Shown: positions 32,636 through 43,937 of the stretch, in pieces
Layout of the letters: each line of letters starts with the position of its first letter
Numbering within the stretch: the first letter of the stretch is position 1
Assembly (NCBI RefSeq): GCF_000350225.1
Contig: NW_005179108.1
Coordinates: 1 to 64,000, forward strand
Source of the DNA: Chondrus crispus
Taxonomy: Eukaryota; Rhodophyta; Florideophyceae; Gigartinales; Gigartinaceae
Reading direction: 5' to 3'
Length of the DNA: 64,000 bases
Translations under genes and position numbers: made by a program
The notes under the pieces: model-generated
Seen by the model: the letters and a program-made list of their open reading frames with translations, nothing else
Told to the model about the DNA's origin: nothing
The model's database searches: none

Positions 32636-32935
32636 TTTTAGTCAAATAGTCAGACTCCTGGGACAAGACAGAAAGAAAAGAGCAGTTGATGAGGTGCGGA
32701 GTGTGTTTTGCGTGAAAACGGCCCCGGTCGCTCGAAAAACAGGGATGCGAAGGCTGATGGGCGCGTTCAGCGCGTGGCACTCTTGTAGTTGTCAACGGTC
32801 AACGTGTCCACAGCGTTGTCAACGAAAGCGAAATGAGTGGCAACGTTTGTGTGGATCAGTAGGACGAGACGATGTAGTTGCGCTTGCTGTTTCGTGAATG
32901 AACGCTCGTAGAACTCGAGCGTGGAAGGAAGCACC
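32636..32935 (-). promoter_or_regulatory. Leader region between divergent copies C and D
   Basis: On the minus strand this matches the conserved 5' leader of copies B and E, with a short insertion around 32790-32815 (GTCAACGTGTCCACAGCGTTG). The NB-ARC fragment of copy D starts about 80 bp beyond it on the plus strand. The arrangement suggests a once-bidirectional promoter. Confidence 0.5.
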
Positions 32936-33014
32936 CAGGGTGTCAGCCTGCTTGATGCTCGCCTCTTGATGTTGGCGGATTTGTCAGAACGAGGGGGGTA
33001 CAGTACCGTACACG

Positions 33015-33893
33015 CGCTGGCAGATATCACTGGGATAGAAAATGACGAAGAGGCAACGAATCTGCCGGAAGATGAATTCGGCACTCTTGCAAGGAGAGAT
33101 CTTGTGGAACGAGTATTTCTGTGGGTGAAAAAGAAAAGTGAGGAGGACTCGAGCGATGTAGTGACAGAAGGCGTACATGGCCCATTCGAGGAAGAGGCGA
33201 AGAGGACCGACGACATTGGCGATGCGCGTCATCACCCGAGGAAGGATGGCTTCAAGGCTTCGTTGCAAGTGGAAAAGAACCCGGAACACGTCATACTGAA
33301 GTTTAGACGCAGTAAAGATGCTGGAAACGGTGCGGGGCGTATGATGGCCCCGGAAGAGCGATTGAGGTGGAGTGTTTTGCGTTTGGGAGAAAGTCAAAAT
33401 GTCGGTGCTGTTGGAGCGCGCCGTGGAAATGTTTTGGGGACGAAGGGGATGGGAGGCATCGGAAAGTCTTGCGCCCTTCGCGGTCTGGCCTCGGATGAAG
33501 AGGTTCGCAGCCGGTTTTGCGACGGTATATACTGGCTGGTGCTCGGTCAAGACGCGACAAAACAAGTAGTAGAACAGCTGGCCCGCATCACGAGAGAAAG
33601 CGGAGGGGAAACGCAAGCGAAGGCGGTGCGTGAGGAAAGCGCGTTAGACTCTGCGGTTTCGAGGGTCACAGAGTGGTTCAAAGGGAGGACGATTTTGTTA
33701 CTTATCGACGATGTCTGGAGAGACGGCATGATCGGGAGGAATGCCATGTCAAGACTGAGAGAAATTGTGGACGTGGAGAACGGCAGCCGTACAGCATTTA
33801 CAGTTTACAGCGCGAGAGTGGGGCGTGGTGGAGGGCAGCGAAGAAATCGAATTTTCGACAAAAAAGGCTGCTCCTTCTCTGGAAATCTTGTTA
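33015..33893 (+). pseudogene. NB-ARC fragment (copy D)
   Basis: Begins inside the post-TIR linker (LADITGIENDEEATNLPED) and covers the P-loop (GMGGIGKS, 33445-33468) and kinase 2 (LLLIDDVW, about 33697). Homology stops at 33893, where the other copies continue KSASIQ. There is a 9-bp insertion-like difference at about 33800 (TTTACAGTTTACAGC). The P-loop region is intact, but TIR, GLPL, helical segment and propeller are absent. It could encode at most an isolated nucleotide-binding fragment. Confidence 0.85.
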
Positions 33894-34384
33894 ACCCTGT
33901 GCTCCTTTTTTGTGACGGCTATTTTTTGCCCCAGTCGGGTTATTTTCCTCCTGCTTCGGTCTTGTTTAGCGCTACGTCCCGAGAGTAGGTTCGTTGAACG
34001 CAGAATTGTGTTGTCGTTAAGAAGATATACGTTTTGTCCCCAGGAGACCCGTACTTTTCGAGTAGTGTCCTCCCGAAAAGTGTGGGGTGGTCCTATTTTG
34101 TGATCGGGGCATAAACTTCACAAAATGCACACAAACGTCTCAAAATTCTCACAAGTTTTGTGAATCTCGCTTTGTTTTTGTGAATCTCACTTTATTTTTG
34201 TGACGTCAACATCTCGAAGTGCTCTTTTGTTGACTGTTTTGTGATTCACACACAAATTGTTTTGTGACTCTAACACCATTGTCTCACAATCATCTCCAAC
34301 ATCAACAAACCATCACAAACCCATCTAAAAAGCATAGCTGATAGCCTTGTTCTACAGACATTTTACGGCCTTCACTCTCGGGCT
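33894..34384. repeat. Array of TTTTGTGA words
   Basis: Between 34094 and 34267 TTTTGTGA occurs at about 34095, 34155, 34176, 34196, 34236 and 34259, and its reverse complement TCACAAAA at about 34118. The array borders the captured gene fragments at 34385-35115. Clustered short words of this type are typical of subterminal zones of hAT- or CACTA-like transposons. No gene was seen between 33894 and 34384. Confidence 0.6.
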
Positions 34385-34735
34385 TGTGAAGCCTGCCTTA
34401 TTCGTCGAGGAGTGCAGATCGAGAAAGAAAGCAGCTCCAGCACCAGACACTAGTGCCCGCGAAAGATAAACTTGTCCCGCAGGCGTATGATGGAATGTCC
34501 GTCCTCTGGGTCGATCCGGTTCAAGTAACTTGTCATGCGTACCTCACACATCGCCTGCTCCACTTACAGCGGGTTGTTCTTGATGATCTTGATGGCCATA
34601 CGCGTGTTCTTACGCGTATCCAAGGCGCGCACGACCTGACCGAAGGGCCCACGGCCAATCACCTTTTCCAGCATGTACCGGTTGTTAAACATGCCGACCG
34701 TGCCCACGATGCATCGCTATAATCTTTGACTTGGA
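34385..34735 (-). pseudogene. DYRK-type protein kinase N-lobe fragment
   Basis: The minus strand reads NNRYMLEKVIGRGPFGQVV (glycine-rich loop), MAIKIIKN (VAIK lysine), EVRM, then IIRLRDKFIFRGH and CLVLELLSF. This follows the N-lobe to hinge order of DYRK/minibrain kinases, including the FIFR-H-CLVxELL step. Stops interrupt it at 34564-34566 (TAA) and 34450-34452 (TAG). The C-lobe with its catalytic Asp is missing. The fragment directly adjoins a cullin fragment on the same strand, so it is a captured piece, not a resident gene. Confidence 0.85.
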
Positions 34736-34737
34736 TG

Positions 34738-35115
34738 CTTTCGACGTTTCCTCACTAGTGGTCATGTCGTTGAACATGACCTCCATTTTAGAAGTATACA
34801 TGTATCCGCACTCTGTTTTCATCTTACTAATAAAGCCCCGCTCAGCATCAGAGGAAACCGTCCGAGCATGGAGGAGCCTCTTTGTGAGGTGCTGCTTTTA
34901 GTACCTCTCGAACTCATCCTTTTCATGTAGATAGCGGAACAGTGTCATGACTGTATCCAGCTTGTCCTCGACTTCATCGTCATTACTGCCCCTCAGATCC
35001 TTTCATAGAAGCCTGTTAACATAGAGTGAAATTAATGCCGCCGCCGTCGAAAAACTGTTGAAGAAGCGTTCAAAAGCTTCGTTGACGGCCTTCCACTCCT
35101 TTTTCGTAGTAAAGT
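34738..35115 (-). pseudogene. Cullin fragment
   Basis: The minus strand shows FNSFSTAAALISLYVNRLL, then DEVEDKLDTVMTLFRYLHEK, DEFERY, KQHLTKRLLHARTVSSDAER, and SKMKTECGYMYTSKMEVMF with NDM. This is the classic cullin-homology stretch (FERYYKQHLAKRLL and KLKTECG in the family). Cullins are scaffolds of ubiquitin ligases. Stops occur at 35003-35005 (TGA) and 34898-34900 (TAA, in place of the second Tyr of RYYK). Neither the RING-binding C-terminus nor the N-terminal repeats are present. It resembles a Cul3/Cul4-type sequence, but the paralogue cannot be named safely. Confidence 0.88.
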
Positions 35116-35757
35116 GTAAACGTGGCCTTGCGTTGCGTCCTGCCTCGCGCTCTTCGCGTCCTTAGCAGAAGATTCATTCTAGGTAATGGGCTTTAGGGGT
35201 GATCGCCTGCATATGAGTGAATGAATGCATTCCATTCATTCAGTCCGTATCCATGAAATGAACGGAGAGGAGGTAGTTTCGAGAGGACCGTAATTTGACT
35301 TCGGAGGGAATATGAATAAGCAAAGCAATAGCACTGCGGTGGCACTCTGCACGTGCTACAGTAAGACACAGGCTCGCTACTCCAGCGCCACTCCGTACAT
35401 GCTACGGCAGCACTGCACAGTTGACCCACACTTTCGCCCCTCTGTCTTCACTGCTACATTCGCACTCCGTACATACTAATATTGGACCAGTGGTCCTCCG
35501 TTAGTACTGCAGACCCCCTACGACCAACTACAGTAGGGTTGTTAGGGAAGGCGATTTGGATATGATTCATTTGAACCCAGATACGTCGCCCCTGCTACAT
35601 GAACTTCGCCAGTGAGTGGTCCACTGCACGCGCCCCGTGTCCGCGTGCTTACTCCCCATGCATCCAGTTCTGACCCCTGCCCTTCCTACCCAGTCCCCGC
35701 ATGCATATGCACACTAGTGTATCCGGAAGACCTCTTCTTGTGTTTAAAAAGACCAAC

Positions 35758-35825
35758 CACCTCTCCCTTCCTTCTCCTTCTCCCTCCTTCTCCTTCTCCC
35801 TCCTTCCCCTCCCCCTCCTTCCTCT
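35758..35825 (+). repeat. Polypyrimidine tract
   Basis: Repeated CCTTCTCCTTCTCCCT units over about 68 bp. Such tracts can form triplex DNA; nothing nearby shows a use. Confidence 0.75.
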
Positions 35826-37083
35826 GACCCAACTCCAATGTTTTTCGCAGTCAAAATACAGCCTCTGCCCGACCACTCGCCCGCTCCTTTCGCACAATCG
35901 TCTTTCTCGCCAGGCCCGCCACTTCCCTGCTATTCTTGGTTTCCGCTGCGCCACATATGCGCACCAATGCTTCCCACACTCTCCGTACGTCCTCAACCCG
36001 TTACTGGCATCATCACCCGCAGCCTCGCACCCCCACACCCTTCTCACCGATCCCTCTGTTTCTTCACTCCCATCCATTTCTCCTTCTGTGACTTCCAAGA
36101 CGTCGTTCCTGCCCAATTCAACCAAACCTGCCTCCCCCGTAAAGAATATTTCACCCCTATGTACATACCTACCTGTAGATTCCTTTACTCACAAACACAC
36201 TCGCAACCACACAATTTCTTCCTTCTCCTTCTACTTCCCTGCATCCTCGCCCTCTTCCCGCTTACCCCAACTCCCCCCGAGATTCTTCCGCCTCTAATCC
36301 CTCCTGTGCGCTACTTCCCCTCCTCGTTGACCATACAAATCTCGCGCATGGTTCCCGGCTACCCTTCGTTTCCAGACCACGCCGTATTTCTCACTTCCGC
36401 GGAAGCGCCGCATATTTCCCCTACCCCTGTGCAGTGTAGTTTGTAGTGTTGTTCGTTCTAGAGAATTTGAAAACAGGAAACCTTCAAGCTAATTTCTACT
36501 TTCCCAGCGACTGGATTTAAATGCTATGACTGTTCGGAACATATTGATGCTCATGTTTCTATGTATGCCTAGTGTTCATGAGACATAGACATTGGCATGT
36601 ATCAACGTGCCAAGAAATGTCTGAGTAATGGAGGGATGGGAAGGTTTGATCGCAAATCGCTTCGGATTGGGGTTCTACCGGGGGTATCTCAAAAGGCCAT
36701 TTTCGATATTCGAATCAGAAAACCCCACGAAAAAGCTCTAAAAAAGTTATTTTTCTCTGATGAAGAGTCTATGTTGCTTTATGTGGTGCAAGATCGATGC
36801 CGTCCGTTTACTGATGCCTATCGTGTCTCTACCTTATAAGGGAATGGGAGGGATCAGTGAGACGGCGGTGAATAAAGATGATCTAATTGCGCTGTCATGC
36901 GTGTGCTACGTGTGCACGTATGGCTCTCATGACACTTTACTCTAGTCCGCGGACATCCGCAGTAAGAACCCATAAACTCGTCAGCGCTAGAACGAAACCC
37001 AATCAAGAACAAAAGCAATTAGACAAAAAAGCAAAACATGCTAAACACTATAGAAGTAGACATGTGAGACCACCGAGGATATG

Positions 37084-37118
37084 AGGGGGCAAGGGGGAAC
37101 TGGGAGGGGTGGGTGGGA
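37084..37118 (+). other. G-quadruplex-like run
   Basis: GGGGGCAAGGGGGAACTGGG followed by AGGGGTGGGTGGG: six G-runs with loops of 1-4 nt. It is not next to a recognised gene. Confidence 0.5.
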
Positions 37119-38160
37119 GAGAAATAGACATGCCGAGGGACGGCGGCGATCGCGGGGACCCTGGGCGCTGCGCTTATATGCCTCCGGGTCGCCGCGGTGC
37201 GACGCTCGGCTGACTGTAAGCCCCTTACACCCGCTCGCTACTCCTTGGTGGGTTTTCACCCGCATACACCCTGGTGTACACGGACGCGAAGACCAAGTAG
37301 ACCGGAGATGCGCTCATGCGGGACGCAGGCGCGCAAAGAACCACTCTGAGTCTGTGGTGACGACAATTCTACTGCCAAAATAAACCCCAAACATAGTCTC
37401 CGAAGTCCAGTCCAGCCTCTGCATTATCCAAACCTTGGTGAACTGGAGGTTGAGTAGTTCGTTAAACCCCCCGATGCAGCCGCTGTGGGATCCGTAGTAG
37501 TAGCCGTCGGGGGGTGACGCCTTAATCAGTAACAAGGCACGTTCAATTCCCTGGGAGAGGTATAGTTACGGATGTCAAGTGCCGTGGTAATGCGAACGAA
37601 AAGTTTAGATTTTGACGCTTATAACCATGCGAATGCCAACCGTAGCGGTATATACCTACTTAGTTTCTGGCGTACTGGGAGTTTTACGCAAACTCTGTCT
37701 GCATCAGGCTGCAATTGAGAAACAAGAATTCGTGTATTTCGCATGACTACTTTTATCGGTTACACAAAAACTGTGGAAGGAGACGTTGAGCTATTAGGAG
37801 TTTTAATCTACAATTTGATGTAGCATTGACATGAAAGTGCATACGCAACGTACCATCAAGAGAGTAAAGCACTATGTTGTTCTATAGATGGTTCCCTTTT
37901 CTATTCTTCAAAGGGAAAGCAAGGCTTGAGGCATTGTCCGGGATGCCTCTGGGGTGAGGAGTGAGGTTCCTGATGCAGGAGAGGAAAATATGAATCGTTC
38001 TGCACGGAGTCCACGGTGGGGTCATTAAAAGATGGCAATTATTGTCCACTATTTGAAACATTTGCGAAAATCGGGGTTTCCCGCACACTCCTGGGGCTGT
38101 CAAACGTCCGTGCGCCGGCCCGTTGTGGACGTCACTGCAAGATCTGGAAGCTCTGATCTC

Positions 38161-38465
38161 AACACGAATGGGCCATGTACGCCTTCTGTCACTACATCGC
38201 TCGACCTCCTCACTTTTCTTTTTCACCCACAGAAATACTCGTTCCACAAGTTCTCTCCTTGCAAGATGGCCGATTTCATTTTCCGACAGGTTCGAGGCAG
38301 GTGCCTCTTCGTCATTTTCTATCCCGGTGATATCTGCCAGCTCTTGTAGCTCCCTCTTCACCGTATCCGTGCTCGCCTCGCGCTGTCGTTCCTCGCTAAA
38401 AAACTTCTCAACTTCAAAAATATTCTTTCCTTCCTTATCCCAATACCGACTGGGCTCCAACTTTC
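38161..38465 (-). pseudogene. Inverted TIR-NB-ARC linker fragment upstream of copy E
   Basis: The reverse strand carries the post-TIR linker (for example RELQELADITGIENDEE and HLARRELVERVFLWVKKKSE). It stops at the same junction as the fragment before copy B. It is longer than that one, reaching the segment encoding DVVTEGVHGP. Together with the copy E leader it forms a head-to-head pair with copy E. Confidence 0.8.
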
Positions 38466-38732
38466 TACCTTCTACGCTGGAGTTCTACGAGCATTCATTC
38501 ACGAAACAGCAAGCGCAAGTACATCGTCTCATCCTACTCATCCACACAAGCGTCCCCACTCATTCCGCTTTCGTTGACAACGACAAGAGTGCCACGCGCT
38601 GAACGCGCCCACCAACCTTCGCATCCCTGTTTTACGACCGACCGGCGCCGTTTTCACGCAAAACACACTCCGCACCTCATCAACTTCTCTTTCTTTCTGT
38701 CTTGTCCTAGGTGTCTCTCTATTTACGTAAAA
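38466..38732 (+). promoter_or_regulatory. Conserved 5' leader of copy E
   Basis: Matches 28798-29062 base for base over most of its length, including the pyrimidine tract and CTTGTCCTAG 20-30 bp before the ATG at 38733. Confidence 0.55.
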
Positions 38733-41700
38733 ATGCAGGAAAGCTACCGCCAAGGGACGGGACCACCAACAAAACGGAGAAAAATACGGTCTACGATGTG
38801 TTCATAAGCCATGCTGGCCCGGACAAGCTATACATCGCACGTCCTCTTTCCATTAAATTGGAAGCTCATGGTTTAAATTGATTCCTCGACAAGACCGCAA
38901 TGCAGCCCGGGGACTGCGGACCGGATGCAATGACAAAGGCCATGGAATCTGCGAAGGTCGGTGTTTTCATTCTTTCTCCCGAGTTTGCCGCTCGAAAATG
39001 GACTATGAGGGAGCTGCGCTGCTTCCTACGCCGACGGAGAGAAGCTATAAGCGGTGGGATGCTGCCGCCGACACTGATTCCGGTGTTTTACAGACTAAGT
39101 ATTGGGGAATGTAGAAAGTTGGGCCCAGTCAGTATTGGGATGATGAAGGAAAGAATATTTTTGAAGTGGAGAAGTTTTATAGCGTGGAACGACAGCACGA
39201 GGCGAGCACGGATACGGTGAAGAGGGAGCTACAAGAGCTGGCAGATATCACCGGGATAGAAATGACGAAAAGGCAACGAACCGGTTGGAAGACGAATTCG
39301 GCCATCTTGCAAGAGAACAACTTGTGGAACGAGTATTTCTGCGGGTGAAAAAGAAATGTGAGGAGGACTCGAGCGATGTAGTGACAGAAAGCGTACATGG
39401 CCCATTCGAGGAAGAGGCGAAGAGGAGCGACGCCCTTGGCGGTGCGCGTCATCAAATGCGTACTACATCCACGGAGAACGACCTGAGGAAGGATGGCTTC
39501 AAGGCTTCGTTCAAGTGGAAAAGAACCCGGAACACGTCATACTGAAGTTTGGAAGCAGTGAAGATGCTGGAAACGGTACGGGACGTATGATAGCCCCGGA
39601 AGAAGAATTGAAGCGGAGTGCTTTGCGTCTGGGAGAAAGTCAAAATGTCGGTGCTGTTGGAGCGCGCCGTGGAAATGTTGTGGGGATGAAGGGGATGGGA
39701 GGCATCGGAAAGTCTTGCGCCCTTCGCAGTCTGGCTTCGGATGAAGAAGTTCGCAGCCGGTTTTGCGACGGTATATACTGGCTGGTGCTCGGTCAAGACG
39801 CGACAAAACAAGGAGTAGTGGAACAGCTGGCCCTCATCACGAGAGAAAGCGGAGGGGAAACGCAAGCGAAGGCGGTGCGTGAGGAAAGCGCGTTAGACTC
39901 TGCGGTTTCGAGGGTCACAGAGTGGTTCAAAGGGAGGACGATTTTGTTACTTATCGACGATGTCTGGAGAGAAGCCACGGTCGGGAGGAATGCCATGTCA
40001 AGACAGAGAAATTGCGGACGTGGAGAACGGCAGCCGTACAGCGTTCACAGCGCGAGAGTGGGGCATGGTGGAGGGAAGCGAAGAAATCGAATTTTCGACA
40101 AAAGAAGCTGCTCCTTCTCTGGAAATTTTGTTAAAGTCTGCTAGCATACAAGGTGAAGAGATTGAGGGCCTAGGGGATCGAACAGAGAGGATACTGAGAT
40201 TTTGCGGTGGGCTTCCGCTTGCGCTGTCAGTGGTTGGCAGCGCGATTGCGACAAATCGTGAGATTGCGAAAGAACTGAGTCTGAAAGATGTTCTTGATAA
40301 GTACTTGGAGGAACTGGAAGATAAATCGTCAATATTATTGGACGAAAGAGCGGATGAGGCGTACGTATACAGGAACCTGTCAATGGCGTTTGAAGCTTCG
40401 CTGTGCATGATGGATCGGGAGAAGACTAGAGGAGATGGGCAGTTGATGTCCTACGCCGAGATGTACGAGTCGCTGGTGGTCATTCAGAAGCAAGGATGGT
40501 TGCTGGTGAGCGTGCTTTGTCTGCTATGGAGACAGAAAGGAAAGGCTCAGGCAAGAGAAGTGCTGCACGAATTCAAGGAGTCCAGTCTAGTGGAACGAAA
40601 GGATACAAAAGAGATCGCCGGAGTCACGTTGCACGATTTGCAGGTCGATTTCGTCCGACAGAGATGTGGGGATGAGGGAGAGAAGAGGTGGCATGAAAAG
40701 CTTGTGCAAGAATGGCAATGGAACGAGAGTGAGAACAGGCGAGGAGCGCAGCCGTGGGTTTGCGGGAGAAACTGGAAGACGGATATGGCGGGGGACGAGT
40801 ATTTCCGAGACAACTTGTGCCGCCATCTGAAGGGGGCGCAGCTGAGCGAGGATTTGTGGGATGTTTTGAGTGATCCAAGGTGGGTGGCAGAGAAGTTAAC
40901 TCGGGCGGAGGGGATAGGTCTTCAAGAGGATTTCAATATTTTGACGAGCGTAGCCGAGGAAGACGGAGAACGGTGCGAAGCGGGAGGCAGGTTGTGGTCC
41001 TTGCAGAAGATTGCTAGACAGGTGAGGTTGAGTGCGCCCTTTGTTCTTCGGAATTCGAGAGGTATGGTTTCAACTGTACGATGGTCTGCTGAGATTCGGG
41101 AACAAGTCGAATATAATTGAAGGGTTCCTATGCAAGATCGAGAAAGTTGCGGAGAAGTCGTGGTTGAAATCGCTTACACCTGACTTAAACGCGTCAGACG
41201 CATTGCACGACATATTTCTGGTTCAGGGGAGTGTCGTGGGAGTGTCGGGATGCGCAGCGAAGAACGAAGTGACCGCTTGGGGGCAGGGGCAGTGTGGAGA
41301 GCATCTGCTTCGTCGGACATTCCGGGACGGGGAAATGGAAGAAAACGTGTCGTTGGAAGTGGTATGGGGTGCAGGCAGTGTTTGGTCGGAAAACGGAAAG
41401 TACGTAGCGGAAGTAGAACCAGAGAAAACAAGCGTGCAGGTGTGGGATATGCATACAGGAGCTGCAGCAGACCGAGTCGGACGGGAACTGAATGTAGGGA
41501 GGGGTGGTAGGCGGTTTTGGGACTTGACGGGGGATGGAAAGCGAGTAGCGCTTGGGAGAGAAGATGGTGTGGTTGTGTTGTAGGATGTAGAGAGAGGTAT
41601 GAAGATCAAAGTAGCAGCGAATATGCGGGGCGATATTGTCCAGGATGTATCGTTTTCACCGGACGGGAAACAGATGGCGTATGTGGGAAGACATGGGTCA

Positions 41701-43937
41701 ATTTTGATAATGTCTGCAGAGACAGGGGAGGTGCTTTGCCCGACTGTATTCCCGAAGTTTAGAGACAGCGCCTTCGTTCTGTCCATGGTGAATCGTGGAC
41801 TCGTCGTGTCGTGTGTTTCGTGGTCCAAAAATGGGAAGCGGGTCGCATGCACGTCACACGTGGGAGATGTATGCTGGTTGTCGATCTTTGACGGGGAGTC
41901 CGATAAGCTTATCCGGTACGGCAAGCTTGAGCCTGACAACCACGAGCTGCCAGGCTCAGGCTCAGGCTCAACCTTGTCATGTCTTTCATGGTCGGAGGAC
42001 GGGACGCGGTTGTGCTGTGGCCAGGAAAATAGTCGACGGCTGCTGGATGAATTTGACGGAGGCTCGGGGGAGGTGTCGGTATGGGACGGAGGCTCGGGAG
42101 AGAGAATCTCGAAATTTAAATTGAAATTGGATTTCATCAATGATTGGCAAATGGGGGATATGTCTATTTCCAGGGATAGGAGATGAGTGGCTGCTTCCCA
42201 TCATGGGGGTATTTCTGTGTGGGTATTTCTGTGTGGGACACAGAGACCGGGGCAAAAGTAGGTTCCAACCACCAACACCGCTATGTTGACGTCTTGGGTT
42301 GGCTAGAAGATGGACAGCGGATCTTTTCTACGGATAAGAAGTGGCAAGATTGTTATTTGGAGGTGGGACAATCTGGAGCGGGTGCAGGAGGAGGAGGAAG
42401 TCAAAAGGAAAGCGTCACGGCTGTAGCGCTTGTGGCGTGGTCAAGCGATAACATATGTGCTAACGTTAGCGAAGATGGAGACGTAGCGATGTACGATGTG
42501 AAGACGGGGAAGAAGGTGTGGGAGATGTTGAGACACATGCAAGCTATGTGCAATGTCTGAATATGTGTGGAGATAGCAAGCGGGTGTTATTGTAGCAGGA
42601 GATGGAAAGGTTGCGATGTGGGACAGCAAGACGGGCGACAAGTTGTGGGAAGACAGGGCAGGGGCGGGTAACAGTGGGAGAGCAATGTGGTCCAATGATG
42701 GGACGAGGGTGGTCGTGTGGGTTGATGGAAGAAGTGTGGCGTTGTGGGACGGGCAGACTGGGGACAAGTTATGGGGGCGAAGCGTGACGGGCAGGATTGG
42801 GACGATTGCGTGGTCTGGAAACGACACGAAGATCGCGTAGATGGTTCACGGGGCCGGAAGCAGCGTTGTGCTGCGGAGCGCCAGAACAGGAGAGACGATC
42901 AGGGTCGCGTGTGGGGATACAGAGTGCAGGGCCGTGCTGTGGAGGGCCAGAACAGGAGAGATGATGGGCGATGCCCCCGAACGTGACCCAGATTCGGTCG
43001 GCCTGCAATGGGCAGCAGACCACGGTCTGCTTGAGTGGTGGTGGACTTCAGACGAACATGCAGACGAAAATCACGAAATTCACATAGAAACTTTGTGAAG
43101 CGGCCTGGAGAAGAAGGTGAAGAAGGTGAGCTTGGGTGGTATGAAGCCAAACGTCCGTTCTCTGTTGATGCGTGGAATGTGTGGATTGATGCGTGGATAG
43201 AACGAGAAGAATGTAAAGCGCTCGTCCATGATGGGCATGTGGAGCGTATGGATTTTATGCTGAAGTGGTCCCCTGATCTGAAGTGGTCTCCAGATGACAA
43301 GTGGATCGCGTCTACTGGAGCGGAATATGGGAGAGTTATGATCTGGAATTGGGAGACAGGTGTAACATATCGGTACCAGTCACGAGTCACCCATCCGACA
43401 CTTTTTGTTGTCGCACATTCGACTCTTGAATGATCCGGCGACGGACGACGCGTAGCCTATGGAGCTGGAGAAAAGCTTGCGATATGGGATATTGAGACAG
43501 GGGCGATAATAATGCGCAAACAAGGAGAAGAAAGAGAAGAAGAACTGCAGCAAATTGCTTGGTTCCAAGACGGGTCGCGAATGGCGACGTTGAGCGGATC
43601 GCGCGATAATGGGACGTTACAAATCCTGTCTGTGACGAATCAAGGCGCTGTCTGCGAAAAGCAATACGATGACGTTGCATGTCTCCTCCAGGATCTGCGT
43701 CAGTTAATCGATACAAATGAGGGCAAACTCACTGCGGATCTAGAGAGGAAACTGAGGATTCGGCAGAAGGGAGATGGAGTGTTTTACAGTGCAGGAGATG
43801 ACGAAATGTGCCTAGCAACCGCCGTTGCAAAAGGGTCGCGCTGGAATTGTTTTGTCTCATGTCGGCACATTGCGATCCGTCCGATGGGACCACAGAAGAG
43901 GGAACAGGTCTGTACGCTTTACGAGCTCGTAGAGTGA
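38733..43937 (+). pseudogene. TIR-NB-ARC-WD40 protein, fullest copy, multiply broken (copy E)
   Basis: This copy gives the whole architecture. TIR lies at about 38790-39110 (FISHAGPDKL, FAARKWTMRELRCFL). NB-ARC starts near 39690 (KGMGGIGKS) with LLLIDDVW, FCGGLPLALS and then LHDLQVDFVRQ. From about 41200 a long run of WD40 blades (VQVWDMHTG, VSFSPDGKQ, VSVWDGGSG, MYDVKTG, MWDSKTG, LWDGQTG, MIWNWETG, LAIWDIETG) ends at 43937. Lesions: the start frame is shifted as in copy B; frame breaks near 39110, 39290, 39520, 40010, 41060, 42180, 42540 and 43430; TAG at 41581-41583 where the WD motif expects Trp; TAG at 42838-42840. Plants use LRRs where this family has WD40 repeats. It is related to Apaf-1-like STAND proteins. 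Confidence 0.9.

Larger units (their letters stand above)
35116..38160. other. Non-coding stretch with low-complexity tracts
   Basis: No recognisable domain. It contains a polypyrimidine tract (35758-35825), a Ser/Pro-rich open region of doubtful coding value (35838-36446), a G-rich run (37084-37118) and a short minus-strand frame at 37314-37535 that looks coding-like (SGCIGGFNELLNLQFTKVW) but matches nothing I recognise. Confidence 0.45.

Noticed and set aside
34453..34722. Plus-strand 89-codon ORF
   Set aside because: It is exactly antisense to the DYRK kinase fragment, which has recognisable motifs.
35649..36446. Ser/Pro- and Arg-rich ORFs on both strands
   Set aside because: Translated polypyrimidine and low-complexity DNA; no domain and no consistent frame.
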